This document shows positions 12,301 through 22,110 of a stretch of DNA of 64,000 nucleotides, in pieces. Source of the DNA: Adiantum capillus-veneris (lineage: Eukaryota > Streptophyta > Polypodiopsida > Polypodiales > Pteridaceae); the NCBI GenBank assembly GCA_014529385.2, contig CM043953.1, positions 78,599,338-78,663,337 on the forward strand, written 5' to 3'. The stretch's first letter is position 1; every line of letters begins with the position of its first letter. The notes under the pieces are model-generated. The model was given only the letters and a program-made list of their open reading frames with translations, was not told where the DNA came from and made no database searches. The translations under genes and the position numbers were made by a program.

Positions 12301-13140
12301 GTGGACCTTAACACCCAGTTATTCTTAATATAATGACATAGAGTGGATAAGTGGTGAATCTTAAGACCAAATCACTCATGCTACTAGGTATAATACGTTA
12401 GAGAAGTGGTAGACCTTGAATGCAAACACCCCATGTACAAAATATCATGGTTTTAGGGTGTTTCAATGGAGCCTAGAATCTCGGAGACATGGTAGATCTT
12501 GATTCTTTCCATGTTTGAATGGCACCTATCTTGGAAAAATGATGGAGGTTACTTCTCTCCATACTTCAACGGAGCCTAGCTTTGACAAGTGGTGAACCTT
12601 TGCTTCTCTCTATGTTTGAATAGAGTTAGCTTGGACAAGTGGTGGACCTTTGCTTCTCTCTATGTTTGAATAGAGTTAGCTTGGACAAGTGGTGGACCTT
12701 GGAATGAAACCCCCGTATAAAACATATCATGGGCATTTCAAGTGGTGAGAAAGGATACCATTTAAGATATAACCTTATAGGTTGGACAAGTGGTGGACCT
12801 TAATACATAGTTCTTCTTAATATAATGACATAGAGTGTACAAGTGGTGTATCTTGAGACCAAACCACTCGTGCTACTAGGGATCCTAGCTTGGACAAGTG
12901 GTGGACCTTGGAAAAAAGTCCCCCTGTACAACATAGATGAGTTTTTTCATGTTTTAATGGAAGAGAGATTCGACAAATGGTGGAGCTTGCTTATCTCCAT
13001 GTGGATTTTAGAACTAGCTTGGACAAGTGGTGGAGCTTTTCTTTTTTACTCTTCATAATACAATGATGTATAGGTTGGTTACATGGTGAATCTTAAGGCC
13101 AAACCTCCCATCTTACTAGAGATGATAGGTTGGACAAGTG
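9360..13140 (-). repeat. GTCCA-motif array A2 (reverse orientation)
   Basis: A continuation of the reverse-orientation array (TTGGACAAGTGGTGGACC) is organised into diverged larger units. One landmark, CCCCCCATGTACAAA followed by a TATTTCAATGGAG segment, recurs near 9,530, 10,320, 11,510, 11,950 and 12,430. Another, AATATAATGACATAGAGTG, recurs throughout. Dyads of the form CTCCATGTTTCAATGGAG and CTCTATGTTTGAATAGAG are common. No gene is supported. Confidence 0.9.
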
Positions 13141-13310
13141 GTCAACCTTCTATCATTTCTCCATGCCTATAATTAGACAATTAGTAGAACTAGCATCTTT
13201 CTATGTTGTCTAGAGCTGAGCTTGGACAAGTAGTGGACCTTGCTACTCTCTTCCCTTGGATTATTAGTTTGAAGACTCATTATATATACTTGCTTAGATC
13301 TATATAATTA
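13140..13310 (-). repeat. Junction repeat J, copy 2
   Basis: The array/gene boundary sequence, in the same orientation as 7,290-7,445 and inverted relative to 21,945-22,110. With the inverted copy it brackets the gene block 13.3-21.9 kb. The reverse-orientation array stops here. Confidence 0.8.
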
Positions 13311-14004
13311 CTCATTAGTTAGGTTACAAGTGGGTATGTAATTTGTTGGCCTCAAGGGACTTTGAATATTGAATAGTAAGACCAAGTGCTGGTTTGAAGA
13401 TCTTTTGCTTATCTAAACTAGACTCTAACTCAATAATAAGTTTCATAAGTTCCACGAATTGTCCTATCTAGGCTCCAAAAGAGTCTTAATTGGTTTGTGC
13501 TAGATTATAACTTCCTTGATGGGGTAGAATCCTAGAAAAATGAGGCACTATAAGTTTTACCTTAGCTCAAATGGATTTTTCACTTAAACTCGACTGCAAT
13601 TTGGCTATCTAGTCTTTGTCTCGATGGAGTTTAACACTAGATACATAGTAGTGATATTTAAGCTTCATGTCTCTTCACTTGATCGAGATATGAGACCATA
13701 CTTTCAAGGTCACCACTTGTCTTACCTAAAGACCAATGTGAGACATGGGAGCAAGAAAGCCATCCGATATTGTTTTAAGGACTATTACATAGGCAATCAA
13801 TAACTTAAGTAAAGAAAAAAAACTTGGATCTTTCACAATTAATAACTTAAGTAAAGCCAAAAAGACTTGGATCTTTGACAGTTTTTTTCAAACTAAAAAA
13901 GCACAATCTCATGCTAACAAAACTATAAATCACAATTGAAAGGTTTGAACAAGAAAAAGATCAACAATCTTAATAAGAAGGATACTTTTCATTTCATTTG
14001 ATGA
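13310..14004. other. Intergenic, 3' of broken FCP1-like gene
   Basis: No gene is supported. A degraded motif (AAGGTCACCACTTGTCTTACC) near 13,708 is in forward orientation, so the orientation change occurs between 13.25 and 13.71 kb. A short tandem duplication with a 42-bp period (TAACTTAAGTAAAG at 13,801 and 13,843) is present. Confidence 0.5.
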
Positions 14005-15421
14005 TTACAAACTAAAATAAAGTCTCTCAAGAAATTGATAAACAAAAAATGTAGTGACTGCTTCATTATTTTGAGCAAAAATATCAAAATCTCTATTGAT
14101 TGAGCTCCATCTAGTAGTATCCTTTGTAAGATCCTGCAAGAAGGAATAAAAAGAAAGATTTGTTAGATACCATGCACATGAGTGTTCAAGCATGTGTATC
14201 AAGAATATATGACATGTCACTAGTACCTTAGGGTTGCTTTCTATCCAGCCTTAGAGATTGTTCTCAGCTTTCACCTTATTTATATAAGCCTTTGCTGTGG
14301 TTGCCTCAAACTCCTTTTGTGTTACAACCCAATTGCCTAGCTAAAGTGGTCAATTGTGACGCCTTCATGCTTTCAATGGGTGTACGCTCCTTGCCAGTTC
14401 TCTTGTATTTGGGCTCTTCTCATTTCATTGCGGTGGCTTGTGTCACTTGCATCTTCAATGATAGTTTCATCTCTGTCACCTTTTGCAGGTGGTATTCTTC
14501 TTTGTAAAGAACACCTTAGCTGACCAAACATCATTTTTCTGCTTCCAATACTCCATGATTTGTTTGTATTCACTATCATTTGTCACTATAGGTTGTCCAT
14601 AACGATTAGAAGCAATTAAATCACGCACATCCCTTCTCTCATCAAGCTGAATCAAGTATGGCAGTAGCTCCTCCAAGAGCATATTGTCAACCATCTTCTC
14701 AGCATCAAATTGTGGTGGAAAAATGCAATTGTTTGCTAGTGAAATACATCCCTTGTAAGGAGAGTCATCAATAAGCACTGTTCTTTGTGGATCACATTCA
14801 AACCCCATGGCAATTTTGGCTAGAGGCTTGAACATTGCCTCAACGTTTGGATTGTCGGGTCTAAACAATTTTTGAGTTTGAGCGGTGTAGCAAACATCTT
14901 GCGACCAAATTGCAAAGAAAGGCAATGTATCCTCAGCTAAGTTGTTTAGTGCTGCAAGGATTTGATACACATTATTCCTAGTAGCTGTCGACCAATTGCA
15001 ACATTAAACCTTTGTAAAATAGTCTTCAAGAATTGGATGCAACCTGGCCTGAGTATAATATATCTTTTTGAATCCATTTGCACTGAGTTGTTGGTGTGAG
15101 GATGGTTGAGGGGAACGTTTCAACAATAGACCATTTAAATCCAATATAATTGTAAGCATGGATTTCTCAACATCTACGTACATGACGTAGTACCAATTGG
15201 CAATAGCTCGTGAGTGGACTTTTCAGTCTCTTTTGATGTATGTTGCATTTTTGAAGCATCGATTTCTTGGTTCTCATTATTGGAAGCTTGCTCAAGTTGC
15301 ACAACACTAGACTCTAGTATAGAAATATCATCCATCTTGGGCACTTTAGAAACCATAGAATCTATGGATTCTATAGTTGTTGACTGAACCATAGGAGCGT
15401 TATCCATCCCAGTTTGTGAAT
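14005..15421 (-). pseudogene. FCP1/HAD phosphatase-like gene, interrupted
   Basis: This is a multi-exon gene on the minus strand. An acceptor TGTTTTCTTAG precedes an exon from 15421 encoding an acidic, Ser-rich N-terminal region (possible Met at 15407). From 15183 a frame carries ILDLNGLLLKR (motif I), then one in-frame TAA at 15004-15006. The same frame continues with WSTATRN (motif II) and VLIDDSPYKG (motif IV). A donor after WSAK (near 14,515) and a TTCTTGCAG acceptor ending at 14,134 join in phase to a last exon, 14,133-14,005. The N-terminal exon and the 15183 frame are offset by one, with no credible intron between them, so there is also a probable indel near 15,180. Motif I is D-L-N-G-L, again lacking the second Asp and the Thr. 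These lesions suggest a pseudogene; sequencing error could explain part of them. Confidence 0.65.
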
Positions 15422-16062
15422 CTAAGAAAACACACACACAAATGGTATCTCAAAACCACTAGAATTTTATTCACCATATTTATATGTAGAACTCCTAGTA
15501 AGAAATTTATTTAGGTAAAGTCGTTGTTAGAATCTTGCAACCATTTTCAGCATTCGTACACCAAACACCACTTGTCTAAAATACAATCTACTAACTCAAC
15601 ATTTTCCATCCTACACTTTATTAAAGATGAGTACTTAAAGTGAAAACTAAAAGCCACCCTTGTTGAGGAAACATGGATACAAGGTCCACCAAATGTCCAA
15701 CCTAGACTACAAGAAAATAATTAGAGATTTGGCTTAGATTTGGATTCAAAGGCCACCACTTATTCAAGTAAGATAACTCCACTTGTTTAAGACAGTAATG
15801 TTTGAAGCCCCACCACTTGTCCAACCTAGACATTGATTAAATTTTGGTAAGATTTATCACAAATCTAGAGTAGAATCAAGATTCTATGGCCAAGGTAGTC
15901 AAATATGTTAGACAACACACAAAGCATAAGAGCACTCTAGATTCTCGTTGAGCATTAAACTAAACAATAATCAAATGTTATATTCACTTGAGATTTCATC
16001 CATGAAAAATGAAAATGATGCATGTACTTGAGATTTCCATCCATGTACAATACTTTACAATG
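15422..16062. other. Spacer with sparse forward GTCCA motifs
   Basis: There is no gene. Degraded forward motifs lie near 15,680 (AAGGTCCACCAAATGTCC), 15,750 and 15,808. This shows that forward orientation is already established between the FCP1-like and SET genes. Confidence 0.6.
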
Positions 16063-16618
16063 TCAAGTAAAGTTATAGTCAGCAAACAACTCTTCTCCTG
16101 CTTCAACTTGACAAATAGTCTCAATGCATACATGGCCATATTCTTCTGACTTGATGTGTGAAGAGGTGCATTTATGCCAAGGTGGCAAAATTGGATCAAT
16201 GTATAGCGTACGTTGGGACAGACATTTGTACTGTGAGAACTATTTATATAGCCCGACACGTTTCCTTCTTCTACACAACCAATAATGTATGATTGATCTT
16301 CCTCTTCTTCTATGTTTGGATCCTCTAGAAGAGAATATTTATAAGCTCTTGGAAATATTTTGCATATCTTTTTCCAGTCTTGAAATCTATACTTATGCCC
16401 TCCATAGTTTAGAATAGTCAAACCACTTTCCAGGGTAGTATGCACAAATAGCCCATAACCAGCTCCTTCAATACATGAAAGTCGCACTTCAAAATCCACA
16501 CCGTTAATATGGAAAATTACATCTTTGGGAATAGGAAAAGTTGGTGTCCCAAAAGGATCTTCATGCCAATCATAGTGTGAAATACATCTAGATTTTATAT
16601 CACTTAACTCCTTTGTGT
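16063..16618 (-). CDS. SET-domain protein (frameshifted exon)
   Basis: This resembles the SET family of protein-lysine methyltransferases. On the minus strand a CTTCTTTTTGCAG acceptor ends at 16,619, so the exon starts at 16,618; the upstream ATG at 16,643 lies in intron. The open frame contains a GYGLFVHTTLESG start-of-SET segment, ILNYGG, then GYINSSHSTNVCPNVRY, equivalent to the family's RxxNHxCxPN motif. After this the C-terminal motif, EAGEELFADYNF, is present but in another frame (stop at 16,063-16,065). A single-base shift near 16,205-16,225 separates the two halves. The second-half frame is open right up to the shift, so an assembly error is plausible; otherwise it is a recent pseudogene. 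The post-SET cysteines are absent. Upstream exons were not found. Confidence 0.65.
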
Positions 16619-16789
16619 CTGCAAAAAGAAGAAAATATTGCATTCATAAAATAATGACAATATCAAAGAAAGATATCATTATTTTATAGTCCAATAGGTC
16701 CATTGTATGGAAGACTTAGAGTGCCTCTTACATGGTGCCTCCAAGGTTTCCAAAAAATAAAATCATTGGAAAAAAAAGGCCACTGTGTC

Positions 16790-18960
16790 TCCAATCTATT
16801 GCCCATTTGAAGCATAGAGAGAACCAAGGTCCACCACTTGTCCAAGCTAGACATGGAGCATTGACACAAGATCCAACACTTATCCAAGAACCCTATAGTA
16901 TATGTGGTAACATGGGATGCATTGATGCAACAAAAGTAGTCTAGCCTCCTCATCCATCTCTTTTTTCTTGTAGCCTAGAGGGATTAGTTTCAAGGTCTAT
17001 CACTAGTCAAAAACTACACATAGAACATTGATACAAGGTTCCACCACATGTGAAACCTATCATCTCTAGTAGCATGGATGGTTTGATATCAAGGTTTCTC
17101 ATCGGTGTCCTACCTATACTCTATTGTAGCATATAGATTCTGGTTTGGTGGTACTACACTTGTCCAAACTTGGCTTGTTGTTGATATCTGGAGGTAATCA
17201 AGGGTCCTCCACTTGTCCAAGTTAGGCATATAAAACAATTGCAAGGTCCACCATGTGTACAACATATGATTGATTATAGCATGCATGGTCTTATTTCATG
17301 GGCAACCATCTTCTCTCCAACATGTGTCCAACCTCGGCTCCATTGAGCATGGAGAGAAGCAAGGTCCACCACTTATCAAAGCTATTATTTTCTCCCAGTG
17401 CTTTCAAACCCATAATACGTTGTACATGGGGGGGGGGATTCTTGTTTCAAGGTCCACCCCTTGGCTAAGATTGGATCCATTGAAACATAAAGAGAAGCAA
17501 GCTCTACCATTTGTCCAAGCTAGGAGCCATTGAAACATGAAAACCCCATAATATGTTGTATACGAGGGGTGTTTTTCAAGGTCTACCACTTGTCTAAGCT
17601 ATGGTCCATTGGAACATGGAGAGAAGCAAAGCTCCACCACTTTTCTAAGCTAGGATCCATTGAAACATGAGAGAGAAGCAAGCTCCATTGTTTGTCTAAG
17701 CTAGGCTCCATTGGAACAAGGAGAAAACAAGCTCCACCACTTGCCTATTATTGCATAGAGATTCTGGTTTGAAGGTCCACCACTTGTCCAACCTTGCCTT
17801 CATGTATGGAGATAATCAAGAGTGCAATGCTTCTCTAAGCTAGGGACATAAAAGAGTTTCAAGGTCCACTACATATACGATCTATGATGGGTTGTAGCAT
17901 GGGAGGTTTCATTTTAAGGTTGACCACTTCTCCAGCTCCGCTTGTCCAACCTCAGATCCATTGAAGAATGGAGAATAAAGGTGTACCAACTCTCCAAAAT
18001 AGGCAGGACAATCTCTATAAAACCCATGAATTGTTAATATATGCTATGCTGTGGAGTTTTGTTTGAAGTTCCACTCCTTATCCAAGCTACAATCCATTGA
18101 AGCATGGAACTAAGTAAGATATATCTCTAGTCCAAGATAGGATCCATTGAAACATAGAGAGAATCAAGGTCCACCACTTGTCCAAGCTATGCATGGGTAA
18201 TTGATATAAGGACCACTACGTTTTCACCTATACTATGCTCTATCATGGATGGTTTCATATCCACCAATTTTCCAACCTATTTAGTAGTTGTATTATGGGG
18301 GTGTTTCAAGGTACTTCACTTGTCTGAGGTGGGTTCCATTGAACCATGGAGAGAAACTATGTCTACCACTTGTCCGAAATATGCTCCTTTTTTAAAAACA
18401 TAAAAACAAGGTCCACCACTTGTCCAAGCTAAAGTTTCTCTCCATTGAAGCATGGAGAGAAACAAGGTCTACCACCTGTCCAAAATATGCTCCATTGAAA
18501 CATAAAAGCAAGGTCCACCACTTGTCCAAGCTAATATACAAATGGGTGTTGGTTACAAGGTGTACCACACTTGTCTAAACTAGTCTTCATGCAAGGTCTA
18601 CCACATGTCCAAGCTATATGAGCTTGTTTTGAAGGTCTACCACCCTCTTGAAATTAGGATCCATGTAAGGTCCACCTTTTGTCAAGCTATGCATTTAATG
18701 AGTACTAAAACTAAGTAAATTGCAGTACTTAAATACCTTTCCAAGCTCATTAAGATTTTGGTCTCTAAGGCCGGCCACCACCACATGTCTAATCTATGCT
18801 CTAATTGATTACTTATGCTATTTCTCTCAAAGTCCAAACATAAGCTCCCTTCTAGCAAGGTTAGTTTAAATTTAGGCTCCAGCACCTGTCTAAGCTAGGT
18901 TCAATTTATGAAGCATCACCATTTAACCATGCTACGATCTAATGTATCATATCAAGGGGG
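16790..18960 (+). repeat. GTCCA-motif array C (forward orientation, diverged)
   Basis: The motif AAGGTCCACCACTTGTCCAA and degraded forms recur through this stretch between the SET gene and the ParB-like gene. They alternate with CCATTGAAACATGGAG-type dyads (for example near 17,470, 17,530 and 18,440). Units are strongly diverged and irregular, with no clean higher-order period. There is no gene. From about 18,852 rightward the sequence is repeated after the N gap at 46,501. Confidence 0.85.
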
Positions 18961-19203
18961 TATTGATAAAAGGTCCAAAACTTATTGAGTTCAAGCTCTT
19001 AAGTAATTAAGTCTTTGTGAGTATTAAATGTTTTAGTTTTAGTCTACAGATCCACCATTCAAAAACTCAAGTAATTTACTATTTACATTCAAACCTTGAA
19101 TGCTTGAGATAAAAAATACAAGCTCAATCAATACTATATAAAGCAAAATCTAACATTAAGAGTATCAAATCAGTAACAAGAAACACTAACATGCACAAGA
19201 AAC
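18960..19203. other. 3' flank of the ParB-methyltransferase-like gene
   Basis: AT-rich and motif-free. The end of the upstream frame contains GTATGT (minus strand, near 19,208), a possible splice donor, so a further short 3' exon in or beyond this interval cannot be excluded. Confidence 0.3.
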
Positions 19204-21873
19204 TCAAAACATACGTGTCTCCATTTCCAAAAAGTCCTCCATTGACAGAGGATGGTGTTGTTGTTGTTCTTCTTCTCTTTGTGGAGAGCACTCCTCTGTA
19301 ACAGGCACAATGTCGCCTGATTGCGAAGTGGATTGTTGAAGTCCAGCCCATTTTTCTATATCTTCATGAGACTTAACAAAGTCTAGCAGCATGGTCTCCA
19401 TGCTTTTTGCCTCCTCCACACTATCAATTAAGCAGATGACTTCTTTTTTCTGTTGTATTCCTTCTTGTGCAACCAAGGAGCCATCACCAAAAACATCAAC
19501 AAGCTTGCGGTCTTCAAAACAATATGTACGAATGTAGTGCTTGACCAAAGCTCTTTTTTTGGCCTCCAAATATTGCAAATCTGACATATCGTTATCTGCT
19601 ACTTGAAGAAGAGAACAATCAATTGGCATGGGATGTTCCTCTGATCTTCTTCTCAGGTCTTCAAATGCATTGCCTTGTCCCAAGAAGGCAATAACTGTTA
19701 GGAATTGAATTGCTCCTTTGCAAGGAGCTGATGGAAAGTGATGCAATGCACCACAACAATGGTAGCTCAGATTATCTCCCATGGCGTGAAAGGCACATTG
19801 CAATTTTGTGAAGTTAGTGAAATCCACAAATGCAAGAAAGACAAATCCAGGATCTGTTGACCCTCCAGCAATAGCCAAGATCCCATCCAAAGCATTGTTA
19901 AATGTCTCCTCACTCCACTTCAAATTGCCTCCAACGTTTTTTGTCATATCTAAAACACATAAGCCAATAGGCACTTTATTATTGAAGTGGCGCATCAAGT
20001 AGAGATTGCCTTCCATTTGTAGGCTCACCACATAGATTGACCATGGCAAATCTCTAGGCTCAGTTTTCTCCTTTTGAAGGTGAATTGCCCATTGCATGTA
20101 TTTTATTGCTCCATCTGGAAAAGCCATTTTCTTTGTTCCACGCGTCAAACTAGATCTGATCCATTCCTCGCATAGCATTAAAATTGTTTTATAAACAACA
20201 TCATTGATGTTATACATTTTGACCACCTCCTCCCAGTCTTTACATGGTGAAGACTCATTCAAATTGTTGAAGCCTTCAAGAAGTGCATCTTGAATCAATT
20301 TGTCTTGCTTCAACTGCTTGATTCGATCATACATGTCAGTTGCATCACCATCCTTTGCACTCTTTGACAGTAAAATCTTCTCATCTCTAATCTCTTCTTG
20401 AATAGTCTTTACCTCTGATTCCTCAAGGCCACAAAGATATCTAAATACAGTTGTTGGGGGTTTCTTATTCTCCTCTTCTAGATTTTCAATGATTTCTATC
20501 CAGCAATCATAAACTAAATCAGAGTAGGTGACCATGTGTGCCTGTTTAGCAATCCAACTTGCTGCTGCACTCATTCTTGCCAATCGAAGAAAACCCTGAA
20601 AAGAAATAGAGAAATAATTAAACTATTGAGCAAGATTTGTTAATTAAACACTATCAAAAAGACAAAGAAAATAACTTACATCCCATCCGGCACGAGATGC
20701 ATGTCCCTCTGCAATTCCACTTGCTGCCTTTGGTGGTCGTCCTGAGAAGATCCATTGACTCCGTAAATGTCTCAATATTTGGCTGTAAGGTTGCTTGACA
20801 TACAATGCCTGAGCCTCCTCATTTGCAATGGCAGATATAGCAGTTGCAACAAATGGAGGAGCATTCACAACAATGCGAGCCTTTCTAAATTTATACACGC
20901 TAATCAGTCTTTTCAAAGATCTCTTTGTTGTTTTGTTCATTGTGAAGCAAAACTTTTGCAGCATAGATTGAATGCTGCCCATCAAGAATCCAATAATGAT
21001 AATCTTTAATTTTTTGCTCCTCTACCTCTTCTACTGCCAAAGGAGTCCCCTTCTTTGATTTTGCATTTCGAACAGGCATCAAATATGCACATGCTGCAGG
21101 CTTGGTCGTACTCCGTGAAAATCCAAATAACACACTTTCAGCGTGTTTTTTATCCATAATACGTGCATTATAGTGATCAGGAGCAAGCCAACAATTTTGA
21201 ATAGGGATATCAAATTCCCTATATTGGAAAGGAAAATAATTTATGTACTTATTCATTCCACCTGTATCTTTTTCTTGTCCTTTCATGGCCTCAGCTTCTA
21301 AAACATCTGGATCCACAATTCTCATCTTTGACATTGAACCCTCTGTTGATGAGGATGCCAAAGATGCCTTGTCTACATCCAAAATGGAGCTAGTTCGCTT
21401 AGCTTCTACTTTCTGCACTTTTGCTTGCTTCTTTGTGGATGGTGGTCGTGAAGCTTTCACCTTTTTTCGTTGTAGTGTGGCAATGATGGAGCTTTGAAGT
21501 TGATCTGCTGTGATATTTGGATTTGATTCTGCAAACTTCCATCCTCGAGAAAACATTGTCTCTTCTTTGTTTCTAGACATGCGCTCCAATGCATATGCTC
21601 CTGGAGATAGTTGAAATTCTAGATTCATTGGAACTAGAATGTCAATGCATTCCACCTCTGGATGACTATCAACTACAGAGACAGATGCTTCCACAACTTG
21701 TCCAACATCTTCAAACAAGCTGTCATTATCCTTTTTGGCAATAAATAGATGCACCTTATGAAATTGTGCACCCTCTATACCATGTATGTCCAAATACCAT
21801 TTCCTAAGATCATTGCAAGTATAGTCAACTGAGACAGCAACCCTTGCAACCTGTTTTTTTGGAGCCATCTTTC
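19204..21873 (-). CDS. ParB-like (DGQHS) plus degenerate DNA-methyltransferase-like protein
   Basis: A two-exon gene. Exon 21,873-20,681 begins five bases before the ATG (21,868) after a TTTGTTTCAG acceptor, so a 5' exon exists upstream. An 85-bp intron (20,596-20,680; donor GTAAGT, acceptor TTCTTTTCAG) joins ...RAGWD to GFLRLARM in phase. Exon 2 ends at 19,204. One extra T near 20,917 breaks exon 1 here; the second copy (48,556) lacks it and reads through, giving about 885 residues in all. Residues ~220-305 (P-x-Q-N..., then YWILDGQHSIYAAK) look like a ParB/Srx-type domain. In exon 2, GLCVLDMTKN, KWSEETF and LVDVFGDGSL (FxGxG-like) occur in the order of beta-class adenine methyltransferase motifs IV and I, but DPPY is replaced by DMTK. 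Bacterial and phage ParB-methylase fusions are a known architecture. The methyltransferase reading is inference, and activity is unlikely. Confidence 0.6.
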
Positions 21874-21944
21874 CTGAAACAAAAAAAAACCAAATGTTAT
21901 TTTAACATATACTTTTTTGTAATGGATTAAGTTTGTGTGAATAC

Positions 21945-22110
21945 AAGTTCCACCACTTGTTCAAGCTAGATCTAAGCAAGTATACATAGTGATCATTTAA
22001 GCTAGTAAACTAAGGGAAGGGAGAAGTAAGGTCCACCACTTGTCCAAGCTTAGCTCTAGACAACATGGAGAGATTGGAGGTCTACTAATTGTCTAATATA
22101 GGCTAACTAT
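21945..22110 (+). repeat. Junction repeat J, copy 3 (inverted)
   Basis: Reverse complement of 13,140-13,300 with moderate divergence, including GATCTAAGCAAGTATA, AAACTAAGGGAAGGG-like text and TCTAGACAACATGGAGA. It lies 75 bp upstream of the ParB-like gene's coding exon and begins the long forward array. With copy 2 it forms inverted flanks around the gene block 13.3-21.9 kb. Confidence 0.85.

Noticed and set aside
16619..16643. ATG at 16,643 as start of the SET protein
   Set aside because: The first residues translate a polypyrimidine tract ending in TTTTTGCAG, a clear splice acceptor, so this is intron sequence.
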